64,000 nucleotides of DNA from Rugalucina vietnamica (Eukaryota; Mollusca; Bivalvia; Lucinida; Lucinidae): the NCBI GenBank assembly GCA_964017185.1, contig OZ024874.1, positions 49,318,856 to 49,382,855 on the forward strand, written 5' to 3'. The position numbers and the translations under genes are program-made. Positions 44,026 to 54,889 of the stretch are shown here, in pieces (position 1 is the first letter of the stretch; every line of letters starts with the position of its first letter). The notes beneath the pieces are model-generated. The model was not told the origin of the DNA. It did no database searches and worked only from the letters and a program-made list of their open reading frames with translations.

Positions 44026-45515
44026 CGATGGGTACAAATTGCGCACCTCTCGTAGCTGATTTATTTTTATACTGCTACGAAAGAGATTTCATGGATTCTC
44101 TTAACCATGATAATCAAGCTGATGTTATAGAGGCTTTTAATTCCACTTCTAGGTACCTCGATTACCTTTTGAACATTGACAACCCTTATTTTGAAGGTAT
44201 GGTCAATCAAATTTATCCATCTGAACTACAGTTGAACAAAGCCAATATCTCGGATACCGAAGCCCCCTTTTTAGATCTACATCTTTCTGTTGCAAATGGA
44301 TTTGTTTCTTCTAAAATTTATGATAAGCGCGATGATTTTGATTTTGATATTATAGTAAATTTTCCATTTTTGGATGGTGACGTTCCTCGTCGTGCTTCTT
44401 ATGGTGTATACATTTCGCAACTTATTAGTTTGCTAGAGTCTGCAATCATGTTACAGACTTCAACGCTCGAAATAAATCTTTAACGGCCAAACTTCTCCAA
44501 CAGGGCTATCGGTATCATAAACTTCGAAAAACCTTTTCTAAATTTTATCGTAGACACTATGAATTGATTTCCAAATATAATGTTGGGTTAAAGGCGCTTT
44601 TAAGTGAGGGTCTTTCGGAACCAGAATTTTATGGTGACTTGGTTTACAAATTTAAGAAACTTATAGGAAGTAATGATTTTTTCTTTTCAGTTTAGAAAAA
44701 TCATAACACGTTACAGACGTATAGGTTATAACTTGAATGTTATGCGACAGTCTGCATGCTTAGTTTTTAACCCAATCACGGTTGATAACTATGCTGCCTT
44801 CTTTAATTGCACGCCGGTGGGTCGGGCGTCAGACTCTATGATGGCCCCGACTTAAAGCTATTCATTTTAGTTGGTTGGGGTATTCATTTTAGTTGGTTGG
44901 GGCCGGAGCTTCTGGTCTGTTGCTTGGCCCACCGGGGTCCAACTGGTGTTTTTCTTTAGCTCCGGAGTTAGTAAGTTATTTGGTGCCCAGGGATCTCCAT
45001 CGTCGGGCAGCTTACTGAATCTGTGAGTCCTGGTTTTTGATTCATTAGGATGTTTATCATGATTTATTTGCTTGTTCTTGATGATTCATTTACTAGTTAG
45101 AGATTCACCACGAGGACCGAAGAACTAACTAAATGTTATGAACCACTGCAGAAGCTGAGGGTGAGGTTACGGCCGTGTAAAATCGATCGATTTAAACCCG
45201 CCAGTAACTTTGTGTTACTGATCGTTCCAAGTCGATACTTCTGTGGTGGTTCTTTTTGTTTTATGTCTTGGTGTTTAAAATATTTTTGTGCTGTTGGCGC
45301 CTTATGTATGTTTGCATATTTTTAGTTAAGTTAAGGTAACTGAGTGGCCACCTATTGGGAAAATAGCTGCTCATTCGGCTTTCGAAATTTCTTCATGGTA
45401 TAAGTATCTGATTGTTAGTTTTTTTTTCCACCTTGGTTTTTGGAGTGGGAGTCTTTTTCTGATTGCGCCTTTTCCTGATCTTTGCCTACTTGTACTTTTC
45501 TATGTTAAGTCGTTA
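44026..45515 (+). mobile_element. Penelope-like retroelement, copy C (5' truncated)
   Basis: Homology to copy A begins at CGATGGGTACAAATTGCGC (motif B). Motif C reads YLDY instead of YLDD, so one catalytic Asp is lost. A one-base deletion near 44427-44430 (TTAGTTTGC for TTAGGTTTGC) shifts the frame. The C-terminal end keeps TAT where A and B have TAA. The 3' UTR is the longest in the window, extending to about 45515, with a small duplication of TTTTAGTTGGTTGGGG. It is inserted after ATGACAACG downstream of channel gene 1. Confidence 0.78.
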
Positions 45516-45524
45516 ATCATCAAG

Positions 45525-45735
45525 CACAAACGGTTAAGAGCACAGTTTCTTACGCTCTCGATTATCTAACCGCTTTATCTGGTGTGGGTTCGAGCCCCAC
45601 ACTGACGGCATGTGAGACAAGCCAAGTTCTGCTTGCGGGTGTGCCAGGTGGTTTTTCTCGGGGTTCTCCTGTTTTTGCCCCACCTTCTGATTGGCTAGTC
45701 TCATATGAGCTGAAATAATCTTGAAAGTGACGTAA
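45525..45735 (+). mobile_element. tRNA-related SINE, second family
   Basis: A tRNA-like head with GGTTCGAGCCCC B box inside the stem GTGTGG...CCACAC is followed by a GTGCCAGGTGGTTTTTCTCG body motif of the kind common in animal tRNA-derived SINEs. The A box is degenerate. Confidence 0.55.
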
Positions 45736-45887
45736 ATTCGAATTAAAAGTAATCCAGGGGCAATTTTTCTGCGTTAAATAATATGTTCTTCATGACAATT
45801 TTATTAATTAACGACGCAATCGATAATTTACTACAGTTCAAAGCGGTTATGGTATCTGAGCAACAATAATGATATTGAACGTGAGTT

Positions 45888-46005
45888 CTGTTCAACTGGT
45901 GTACATAAAGTACCAAAATGTGTATTATGCTTATCAGTGTTGTCGTATTCTTTGCTGATCTGGACAAATGCAAGTCACAATTGCCAACAAATGTCGCTTC
46001 TACAG
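45888..46005 (+). pseudogene. Orphan 5' end of a channel gene
   Basis: It aligns with the promoter and signal-peptide region of channel gene 2 (49690-49805): GTTCTGTTCAACTGGTGTA, AAAATGTG, then CAATTGCCAACAAATGT. The signal-peptide frame is disrupted and nothing downstream matches the receptor. Confidence 0.65.
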
Positions 46006-46346
46006 ATTAGATCTACATTTGTTATTAACTTTCGAATGTTTAAAGACTAGAATACGTGTTTGTCATTTTTGTCAGGACACAAACCTGGCAAAATGTCTCT
46101 TACTTTTAACCAAAGGTTCTATAGCAACGGCTACTGAAACTAGTGAAGTAAAACGTTTTCGACGACCAGAAACAGTTGAAAATAGTTACCTATGGGCCAA
46201 GTATGAATGCTTTCTGGTTAGTGGCTGTCAAGTTATGGACAGGTCTCACCGAGGTGACTACTATAGCTCTATACGTAGTCGAGCTAAAAATACCCGTTTG
46301 TTCGATAGTCTTGTGTAATGTCGATTTACGAGGGTGATCCAATAAG

Positions 46347-46574
46347 TGAGCCGCCTCGTGGGAAAACCAACAATGTGGTTTCCGAACAGGTCCGACACAA
46401 ACCGGCCTGTACAGCTACAGAAACAGGCTAGAAGCTTGAAGTTATGTAGAAGAGGCAATGTACTATCCTAGTAGCGAAAACAAAGGCGCTGATCAGCTTC
46501 GCAGTTACTGCGAAGCTGATCTGCGCCTTTGTTTTCGCATATGCAGATTGTTGGTTTTCCCATGGGGCGGCTCA
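46347..46574 (-). mobile_element. Hairpin MITE family H, copy 15 (best preserved)
   Basis: TGAGCCGCCTCGTGGG to ATGGGGCGGCTCA. The internal hairpin is nearly perfect over ~28 bp per arm: GCGAAAACAAAGGCGC then TGATCAGCTTCGCAG, a short loop, and the complement ending GCCTTTGTTTTCGC. Confidence 0.85.
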
Positions 46575-47365
46575 AGTAATGCGAACTCATCTCTTATTTC
46601 TTTCACAATGTCTATTTTTCAAAATAGTTTACATCAAAACTATGAGGTATATTCGATTCTTCCAGATTCGATAACGTTTCTGTCAGAATCGCGTGGCAAC
46701 CCTTGATGCCTAGCAGGAAGAGAATGCACGGTAATCGAATATATTGATGAAAACAAATGTCACATGCAAATGACAATGACGTCAGTTATCTTTTTATTGC
46801 CCCTTTAATACATTTGTTGTACATAGCTCGATAAATTGTGTGCAACGCAAACGAACGAAATTTGTTTATATGTACCCATAGGAATTTGGGTCAATTTTAT
46901 TCCTCTAAATCACCATAGTCTCATTAACACCCCGACTACTTAAGCCAAAGCGGCAAATTTTACAAACTGTTCATTTGTAATTGTGTATAGGCATAAAGAC
47001 CGACATTTACATATATTTCTGCAACAGATATATGTCTGAATTATGGGCTTTCGTGGCAAATGTGATATTTTTATCATCTGGTGTTGCTAGGCAACATAGA
47101 ATACCCCCGGCGGACCTAAGCATTTTATTTTCCCCTTTTATTTCGAACATAAGATTTCACAAACACAATAATATGATAGGTTTGTATATCAATGATAATT
47201 TTGGACACGAAAGCTCAAGATACCATACCCAACACAAAACAGCCATTTTCAGCAAATTTCGCGTCCATGTCGACTTCGGGTCAACATATCAAAAATCCTG
47301 ATATATAAACCCGTCATCCGAACGTTATGATATTACACCCAATTACCGCACATATACATATGTAT
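46575..47365. other. No gene recognised
   Basis: A 106-codon frame at 46981-47301 lacks motifs and is not called. Confidence 0.4.
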
Positions 47366-47995
47366 AATAAAATAGAAAGGTTTGATCCTTTGGAAGCAAT
47401 AAAACATTCAAAGGGTGATAGTATGGACTATATTGCGCAATTTCTGGACATGAACCCTCGTCAGTAGCCCTTTTTAAACCAGCAACGAAAGCCAGGCTAT
47501 AGTACTGCAATTTCGAAAATTTACACGAGAAGTCTAAATCAAAGACACATTCCTAAACGGGTCAAATAATTTAAACATTGCTTAGAAGTACATTTCTAAA
47601 CGTGAGTGTTTCGAACACTCTGAATATCTTTACTGATCTCAAAGGTCCTAAATAAAAATATAATCTGTACTATGGATGATGTATAGGGAGACTTTTTAGG
47701 GCCGCCACACGGCACAACACCAGCTGCAGTAATAACAAATAAAATAGAAAGGTTTGATCCTTTGGAAGCAATAAAACATTCAAAGGGAGATAGTATGGAC
47801 TATATTGCGCAATTTCTGGTAATGAACCCTCGTCAGTAGCCCTTTTTAAACCGGCAACGAAAGCCAGGCTATAGTACTGCATTTTCGAAAATTTACACGA
47901 GAAGTCTAAATCAAAGACACATTCCGAAACGGGTCAAATAATTTAAACATTGCTTAGAAGTACATTTCTAAACGTGAGTGTTTTGAACACTCTGA
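47366..47995 (+). repeat. Tandem duplication within the channel cluster (~370-bp period)
   Basis: 47366-47631 and 47736-47995 are nearly identical (AGAAAGGTTTGATCCTTTGG, GTATGGACTATATTGCGCAA, CCTCGTCAGTAGCCC). They are separated by GGGCCGCCACACGGCACAAC, a block shared with the units at 53966-54680. Confidence 0.85.
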
Positions 47996-48130
47996 AATTC
48001 TTATGCCTAATCAGATAATTATATCTCCAAAGGTTACTAAAATATAGATGTGTTCGCATTACTTCTTGGATCACACACGTATGCTGCGGATGCCGCTCCG
48101 TCTGAAATTCGCATTCTGCCATCCGGCGAA

Positions 48131-48346
48131 GGCATTAAGAAAACATGTTCATGCAATATATAGAGATTTTTTTCAGCTGTAAAAATTGAAAATGTCAGTA
48201 GATTTTTTTTTTATATTTTTCTTATTTTTGCTCCAAAACATAGATTGTGGGTACTCGTTAGAACCGCCCCTGCATACCCCAGTTTTTCGATATAAAAGTG
48301 GTTTATGAGGGGGTATACATTTCACGGACATGTTTTCGTGATGTAG
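48131..48346 (-). mobile_element. Family Q fragment inside channel pseudogene 1
   Basis: GCAATATATAGAG, CATAGATTGTGGGTACTCG, GTTAGAACCGCC, then ACCCCAGTTTT and GGACATGTTTTCGTGATG. This is a partial, reversed copy with one hairpin arm missing. Confidence 0.6.
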
Positions 48347-48556
48347 TAGGACTAGAATGATACCAGCCAAATACTGCGATGTTCGGGTTGAAAATGTCAG
48401 TTTTAAATGACATTATTAAAGACATAGAAAGGTGGACAGAATTCCTGATTCACACAATCATATCACCGCTGGTCCGTTTTAAACGCACGGATCGTTATCG
48501 TGCACATAGAGTCTGAAGAGAAGGGGTCACTTGTTGTTACTATGATTCTAAGTTTC

Positions 48557-48715
48557 GAAGTATGTAAGTAAATAAAAATAAAAGTGAGATCCTTTAAGAG
48601 CAGTTGAGATATTAACGAGAAAAGAGATGGTTCATACCGCGTTTTAGTGACCCTTTAGATTTGGCAAAATGGGGACAAAGAGAAATACTGTAATTTTGAA
48701 ACTTTCAACAGGATA
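48557..48715 (+). repeat. Cluster repeat unit inserted in channel pseudogene 1
   Basis: AATAAAAATAAAAGTGAGATCC, GAAATACTGTAATTTTG and related blocks match the 53966-54680 tandem units. Confidence 0.6.
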
Positions 48716-49489
48716 GTGTCCCCGATTGGCCCAAATGTCACTTTATATTCCCGGAACATGCAGATAATACAATATTGTGTTGTCGTTTTACAAAATCGAC
48801 AACAGAAATCTGCACACTTACCCATCCGGAACACTGACGTTTGAAACTAACAAAGGATTAAAGGAACATTTCGATAAGATGACAATGTCAGTTTTAGGTT
48901 TGGAAGACTCAGACACTGTGAATCAGAAACGAGGAACAACGTAAACGATGCGGAGAGCAAAGTTACTTCGAGAAAACTACCGCGATTGGTTCACATTGGC
49001 TCGATTACTTTGATTTCTGTTAGCGACAGCAGTTTTCTTCTATTTCCTCTCTCCGTCGCAGAAGCAATATTTAAACCGAAGGACCAATCAACCGGTAAAC
49101 GCGCGTTGTTTCGGCGTTGGTATGTATAAATAAAACACATTGTAGGAACGTATCAAAGTCCGAAAGATCGGTCGTATGATATTCAAGCTGACTAGATGAC
49201 CGACTGGATTGGGTTTGTTGTCTATTAATGATGTCAACGCCGCTGTGGCAGAAACAGCTCTTTAATCATCGGACGAAGAAGTTGTTGAAGAAATATAATA
49301 AAGTAGCGTCGCAATAATGCAAGAAGCGTCTATACTTGTTTATTTTCTCGGTTGTTTCGATTCTGTGTCCTGTTCCAGGATAATTACGCTATTTAAAATC
49401 AAAGGCCTTATAAGAGTTTAAACCGCTCGGTGCACGCTTTAATATTACCTTTCTTTGACTATACATCAAACCTAGAATTAATTTTTAAT

Positions 49490-49722
49490 GTATCAATTTG
49501 CCTGGTCTATGGCTTGATGCCACATGGGATTTAGTTTATACGAGAATAAAAAGTGATGAAACATTAACACAGAAACAACACAATACACTATACGGCATCT
49601 CTATCAGCATTGCTAACTGTCATCAATTAATGACGTAGTCAGTTGCTTGCTATACTTCAAAGAAGTAACGCTTATGATATTGGCAGTGTGTTCTGTTCAC
49701 TTGGTGTATAAATGATGCAAAA
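49490..49722 (+). promoter_or_regulatory. Upstream block of channel gene 2, duplicated elsewhere in the cluster
   Basis: CAATTTGCCTGGTCTATGGC, TTTAGTTTATACGAG, ACACTATACGGCATCT and GGCAGTGTGTTCTGTTCACT are shared with 55855-55938 plus 58182-58373. TATAAAT lies at 49707-49713, only ~10 bases before the ATG. This is close for a TATA box serving that ATG, so the real start site is uncertain. Confidence 0.5.
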
Positions 49723-51021
49723 ATGTGCACTTTTCATATCTGTGCTGTTGTAATTATTGCTTGCCTGGAATTTGGCATGTCACAGTTGCCAACAAATGTG
49801 ACGTCTGAAGACATAAACACCACAGCATCGTATTACAACGTGGCGACTCTATACGGCAACATTTTAAACGGTTATGACAAACGAGTTAAACCAAGAAAGG
49901 ATCAGTCTGAAGTTGTAACAGTAACATTCTTTTTCCGAATTTTTGGAATTACGGAATTCGATACGGCGAGTCAAAAACTTTCAATGTTGGGATTCTTCTA
50001 TTTTCAATGGAGAGATGATATGTTATCATGGAAACCTACGGCATACGGAGGAATAAAAGTGGCTAAGCTTCCTCTTAAGGATATTTGGTCTCCGGGAATG
50101 ATGTTTATAAGAGATTTACAAGGAAATGGTGTTATCGGCGATCCAGAAGATGGTGTTATACTCTCTTACACAGGGGACGCTACTTGGACACCAGCAGGAA
50201 TTTTCAGCATAATTTGTGACGTTTCGACCAAGTTTTATCCTTTCGACCGACAGTCTTGTGTTATGTCGATTTATGCTTCCGACGCTTCGACGTCAGAAAT
50301 AAGACTCATGCCGTCGGCTGGAGGAATAACCTTGGAGGGATATCAGAATAATTCAGAATGGATCCTTGTTTGTGTTCGAGTTGAAAAGGTCAACATGTCC
50401 GAACATTATTACTATCATGAATTTATAATTGAGTTAGAAAGACGGTCAGAGTTCTTGATATACACTGTCATTTCGCCACTCGTCTTATTGTCCACCCTGA
50501 ACGTAGGAATCTTCATCATACCGATAGATTCCGGTGAAAAAGGATCGATTGCTGTCACACTGTTTTTATCCTATGGAATATTTGTCACCGCAATCAAAGG
50601 TGATTTGCCACAAAACTCTGTCGACGTTTCGTACGTTCTTATCTACATTCATATATTGCTAATGTTCAGTGTTTTCACGGTCTTGTATTGTTTCGCTGAG
50701 TCTTGGGTATTCTCGAATCGTGCGGACGAACATGTATCTCTTTGTTGTTTTAGAGGAAGTCCAGATGAGCGAAAATCCTCGGCGAAAGATGTAAACCCAT
50801 CAGCTGCAGAACGCAAAGAACTACAGGAAGCTCCTGATGACTTGTTAGCGTCCAATAGAACAATCACAGATCTTGGAAATGAAAGACAAATACGAAAGTC
50901 CGTCACTTGGAGGAAAGTACTAAGATGGGCCGATATCTGTTTAATGTCTCTTTCAGGCGGCGTTGTGTTAGTCGCAACAGCAATATTCCTCTATTATCTC
51001 TCTAGCAGACGGATCATTTAA
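49723..51021 (+). CDS. Cys-loop ligand-gated ion channel subunit 2 (nicotinic-receptor-like)
   Basis: A complete single-exon subunit of 432 residues, paralogous to the gene at 42503. Signal peptide ~1-20 (start at ATG 49723). Extracellular motifs are WRDDMLSW (97-103 region), DIWSP, TWTPAGIF and the Cys loop C165-C179 enclosing FYPFDRQ. TM1 ~244-267 (FLIYTVISPLVLL); SGEKGSIAVTLFLSYGIFV covers TM2 with the GEK cation-type signature; TM3 ~302-324; cytoplasmic loop ~330-395 with little similarity to gene 1; TM4 ~405-426. The membrane region is nearly identical to gene 1, and loop C again lacks the vicinal Cys pair. Ligand and assembly partners unknown. It may form heteromers with gene 1's product (inference). 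Confidence 0.92.
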   Translation: MCTFHICAVVIIACLEFGMSQLPTNVTSEDINTTASYYNVATLYGNILNGYDKRVKPRKDQSEVVTVTFFFRIFGITEFDTASQKLSMLGFFYFQWRDDMLSWKPTAYGGIKVAKLPLKDIWSPGMMFIRDLQGNGVIGDPEDGVILSYTGDATWTPAGIFSIICDVSTKFYPFDRQSCVMSIYASDASTSEIRLMPSAGGITLEGYQNNSEWILVCVRVEKVNMSEHYYYHEFIIELERRSEFLIYTVISPLVLLSTLNVGIFIIPIDSGEKGSIAVTLFLSYGIFVTAIKGDLPQNSVDVSYVLIYIHILLMFSVFTVLYCFAESWVFSNRADEHVSLCCFRGSPDERKSSAKDVNPSAAERKELQEAPDDLLASNRTITDLGNERQIRKSVTWRKVLRWADICLMSLSGGVVLVATAIFLYYLSSRRII

Positions 51022-51980
51022 ACAAATCAAATGCCACTAATACTGGATGTATCAAACATAGAAGCAGGCTCCGATCTTTATGCAAGATGCACGCTTTCAG
51101 AAACACTTACATTGCGGCTTGGCCTTATAACGTTTTTGTAGGTATTGCTTTAGACATTTCAAGTGTCATGTGGAAATGTGCGCTTTACATGATTATAATC
51201 GAATAATTAAACATGTACCTATTCGAAGTAGTGTTAATTGCATCAGTGTCATATGTAAACTGGTTAAGGATGAAGAAATCAAACAAGTTCGGCTCATTTT
51301 TATATTGATAGTTTTATCGGCCATCAGTACATGTATAAATAAAAGCATTTGATAGTAGATTCACGTCAAATGACATATCTGTTCCTATTGATCAAATGCA
51401 TTTATAACGCTTATTCGTTAACGTGATACTACGACGAAAGATTTTTTTTTTCCATTTTTTTGGTATTTATGTCGATTCAGTAAACATTTCGTACCGAAGC
51501 TCAATTTTAGTTCCCAGTTCAGTTCATTTTCCGTAAACCGGTCAATTTAGGTCAGGGGGAGATGACATTAAACGCTCACCATTACATATAAAATAAAGTG
51601 TAGAATAATAAGTTTCGACCTCAACGATAGAAGTATTCAAACATGGATCCTCAAATAAACGCCCTTGATCAGCTTAGCGCATACGATATACATTTTTGCT
51701 TTCGAATTGCAGAGGATATCCGTCTCGCATTTATCGAATTTTCATCAGACAATTTCTTTAAATGCACCATGTGATGCGTCAAGGGTTTAAAAAAGAATAA
51801 AGCAAGAAAGATTATTTGGCAAACACTTGCATTGTTTTTCTCTTTAAAATGAACTATGAGTGAGAATCCTCAGTTAAAATCAGTCTATGTTTTTTTTTAT
51901 TTAATTCATTATCTTGTTTGTAAATTCTGAAGAGTCAAAACACAATTTACATAATAATATCAATTATATTAATTTTCTCC
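51022..51980. other. Intergenic region between channel gene 2 and the CBM14 gene
   Basis: The two genes converge here, so both 3' UTRs should lie in this stretch. No other feature seen. Confidence 0.5.
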
Positions 51981-52841
51981 TCAATCCACTGCGATGCAAG
52001 CAAATAATGACCGACCTATGGTAAATTTGTCGACATGCGCACTGGCGGCTACCGTTCTCCAATATGCCATGCCATCGAACTGTACGTCGTTGCAAATTTG
52101 CATCGTACCCAAATGTTCTTCCGGTATCAGACTTAGAGGGACGCAGAGTTCCAGACAAGGGTGAAAGAGCTGCGTTTGACCGTTGCAATCCAGGGGACAA
52201 GTAAGACTTTCAATAGTTCGTTCCATGTAGCATCTTACATAAGACGATGTCCACAGCCGTTTGTCATTGGCATGAAAGCCGTCACTGAATCCCTGACATG
52301 AGCCAATAGAACATGGTTGACAGGGGGCAACGGGGCATCCAGCACGTCGGTAGGAACATGCATCAAACGTTTCAATCCTTACTCCACAGTTAACATTCTC
52401 AAAGTTATCACATTTCAATGTATCCGTATTAAAATAGTCCGTATAATAACATTCGTCCATGTGTTGCTCGAATACGCTAGGTCCGGGACCGTATACAATA
52501 CTGCAGTTATAGAACAGCTGACATTCCGTTGGGTGCGGTATGATTGCCGTCGGGTCTTGTTGACACTGCTCTTCGATTGTTGGTGGCTCTGGTTTAGGGT
52601 CTTCCACACAGTCAGAATTAGCTGGCCAGTCGCATATTCCTGCGTTTAGATTAAACTTCAAACCGTCGGGACAATCCATCTTCAATTTTTGTCCATGTTC
52701 ACACACAAAGTATGTAGAACAATCCTGTGTGTTGTGGAAGAACTCGCCTTCTTCCTCACATGTTGTGCCCTCTAGTGCTTTGCTGACATACAGACAAACG
52801 CACAGAAGCATAAAATAGTAAAAACAATTTTTCACCTCCAT
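51981..52841 (-). CDS. Secreted chitin-binding (CBM14/peritrophin-A) protein
   Basis: A single-exon 286-residue frame with a signal peptide (~1-22, hydrophobic FYYFMLLCVCLYV). The first CBM14 domain has six Cys at 28, 41, 47, 57, 70 and 78, with the family's DCSTYFVCEHG and CDWP signatures. A second domain has Cys 93, 107, 113, 131, 144 and 152 with an enlarged spacing. A third Cys-rich region (162-250) contains a QGFSDGFHANDKRLW segment and looks like a diverged copy. CBM14 domains bind chitin. In molluscs such proteins occur in shell matrix, hemocytes and gut, but which applies here cannot be read from the sequence. A TIR element lies ~110 bp upstream of its start. Confidence 0.85.
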   Translation of the reverse strand: MEVKNCFYYFMLLCVCLYVSKALEGTTCEEEGEFFHNTQDCSTYFVCEHGQKLKMDCPDGLKFNLNAGICDWPANSDCVEDPKPEPPTIEEQCQQDPTAIIPHPTECQLFYNCSIVYGPGPSVFEQHMDECYYTDYFNTDTLKCDNFENVNCGVRIETFDACSYRRAGCPVAPCQPCSIGSCQGFSDGFHANDKRLWTSSYVRCYMERTIESLTCPLDCNGQTQLFHPCLELCVPLSLIPEEHLGTMQICNDVQFDGMAYWRTVAASAHVDKFTIGRSLFACIAVD

Positions 52842-52952
52842 TGAAGCAGAACCTTATTTTAACTGAAAACCTTAGCTTCAACACAATGGTCAAAACGTTA
52901 GTCGTGTTCGGAAGTTTTACGTGTAAAATAAACTGTTTCTCTTTGATATATA

Positions 52953-53519
52953 CTCAGCGTCAATGAAAAGTTACCAGTAAATCAGGTTCAATTAACACAC
53001 GACAATATTTGGTCCATTCTGTAAAGAGAACTGCCGATACTTCAGCATTCATTTTCATGGCATAGAATGCCATCCATTATTGCTATTGAAAATGGGGTTC
53101 ATCGCAGCCGAAAAGATTATACGCAGTCCGTGACAAATGGTAGAAGCTTCCATTGAAATGTATGGAGAAATGCAAAATTTGGGTACTACCTAAAAGTGAG
53201 GTCCTCTATTTCGACAGTCGATGGAGCAATTGAAACCAATTTCGTGGCGTTTTCACTGAAGATGTTAAAGGTATGAGAAGACATGACGACTTGTCAAAAC
53301 ATGGCTTTCTAGTTCTCAAAAATTTCGAAAATCACAAATTGCACGTGGTACACGTGCACCATAGTTACAAGGCTAGTGGAACTCTTGGATGTCTCTAAAT
53401 CAATTTGCTGTTGACCAGAATCATAAATGAAACTACAATTTTTGAAAAAAATCTTATATGTTTCAAAATGTTTCAAAATATCGAAATTTTACTGGTGGTA
53501 ACTTTTCATTGACGCTGAG
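52953..53519. mobile_element. TA-flanked TIR element (mariner-like MITE)
   Basis: Left end CTCAGCGTCAATGAAAAGTT (with ACCA following) and right end GTAACTTTTCATTGACGCTGAG are a ~24-bp inverted repeat. Both sides are bounded by TATA, so a TA duplication is likely. 567 bp, no transposase. TA targeting suggests Tc1/mariner mobilisation (inference). It sits in the probable promoter region of the CBM14 gene. Confidence 0.7.
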
Positions 53520-53621
53520 TATACTTCTCTTTCAAAGGTGCACATCTGTCGCGTCTAGATCATAACTAAGATTGGAATTTTATGGTCACACAGGGTTTGA
53601 TAAAGTTTTATTGAACAACAA

Positions 53622-53667
53622 CCAAAAAAAAAAAAAAAAAAAAAAAAGAAAAAGAAAAAGAAAAAAA
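53622..53667 (+). repeat. Poly-A / GAAAAA simple repeat
   Basis: An A run followed by GAAAAA units. Confidence 0.85.
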
Positions 53668-53758
53668 CTTTAAAATCCATGCGTTGTACATGTGCTGTTC
53701 TTTCTTTACATTTTATTCATAATATAGAGTTTATGATAGCTGCTTAAAGATTTGAAAT

Positions 53759-53799
53759 CACACACAATTACACACGCACATACACACGCACACGCGCGT
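53759..53799 (+). repeat. CA-rich imperfect microsatellite
   Basis: ACACACGCACATACACACGC type repeat, which creates a chance minus-strand frame of Cys-Val repeats. Confidence 0.75.
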
Positions 53800-53965
53800 A
53801 CATGCGACAAAGGATGCCATGTAACGGCCAATGCTTTCGGCAATCTCAAGTATTTGAACTTCGTTTTGGAAAGGCACACATGTTTTCAAGTGTTTTTTGT
53901 TTAATACCAAGGTCGATTGATCGTAGCAACGTGTGTATATAGGTCGAACATTGTACATGCACATG

Positions 53966-54680
53966 CAAATGAATAAAAATAAAACTGAGATCCTTTAAGA
54001 GCAGAGAACATATTAATACCACGGTTTCGGCTACTTAAGCCTCTTCAGTGACCCTATTGGGCAACATGGAGCCAAAGTGAATTACTGTAATTAGGCTAGT
54101 CGATATAAAGACTAGTATAATCCAAATGGGGCAAAATATGTTAAACGTTGATTAGAAAATGAATCTAAACCAATAATAATTTTCCGATTTCTCAGAATAC
54201 CCTCGCTGATCTCAAAAGACAAAAGGAAAACATAATCTGCACTATGGATGGTGTATGGGGAGGCTTTTTAGGGCCGCCACACGGCACAACACCAGCTGCA
54301 GTAATTGCAAATAAAAGTAAAACTGAGATCCTTTGAGAGCAGACAACATATTAAAAAGAAAGGGGATGGGCCATACCGCGGTTTCGGCTACTTAAAGGCT
54401 CTTCAGTGACCCTATAGGTTTGGCACCATGGAGCCAAAGTGAATTACTGTAATTTTGCAACTTTCAAAAGCCTAGTCGATATACATACTAGTATAATCCA
54501 TATGGGGCAAAATATATTAAACGTTGGTTAGAAAATATATTAAACGTAGGATGATGTTCGGGGAGACTTTTTAGGGCCACCACACGGCACAACGCCAGCT
54601 GCACTAATAGCAAATTAAAATACAGCTATAAAACTGAGATCCTTTAATAGCAGAGAACATATTAATAAAAAAGGTGATGG
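53966..54680 (+). repeat. Tandem units of the channel-cluster repeat
   Basis: Units begin near 53970, 54308 and 54615 with AATAAAA...ACTGAGATCCTTT and share GTGACCCTAT, AGCCAAAGTGAATTACTGTA, ACTAGTATAATCCA and GGGCCGCCACACGGCACAAC. The third is partial. The same family occurs at 47366-47995 and 48557-48715. Confidence 0.8.
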
Positions 54681-54889
54681 GCCAAGCATAAATTTACAAT
54701 TTATTTAATCATTTTATATCAACATATTTCCTCATGTAGTGTATGTTAGTGTCGTTTTAAATAATATATGTTTTACAAGACAGATAGGCTACTGGATTAT
54801 ACTCCACTCGATGTTGTGAGTGGATAAAATAAAGGGAAGCTCAAGTATGTAAGTACGTGTGCGTTGTGTCAGTTTAAGATGCAGGTGCC

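Larger units (their letters stand above)
48075..49080 (+). pseudogene. Channel pseudogene 1 (C-terminal two thirds, interrupted)
   Basis: It begins with a stretch encoding AADAAPSEIRILPSGEG, as in gene 1. A family Q fragment (48131-48346) follows, then DIERWTEFLIHTIISPL (TM1), and a GEKGS remnant. A cluster repeat unit (48557-48715) is inserted where TM2-TM3 should be. It resumes at the intracellular loop and TM4 (ATAVFFYFLS equivalent) and ends GCAATATTTAAA as gene 1 does. Several frameshifts; not functional. Confidence 0.8.

Noticed and set aside
45540-45610. Possible tRNA gene with GGTTCGAGCCCC
   Set aside because: The A box is degenerate and the downstream sequence is SINE-like, so it is treated as a retroposon.
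45968-46318. 116-codon frame as a gene
   Set aside because: It starts within the decayed channel 5' end and shows no domain or splice support.
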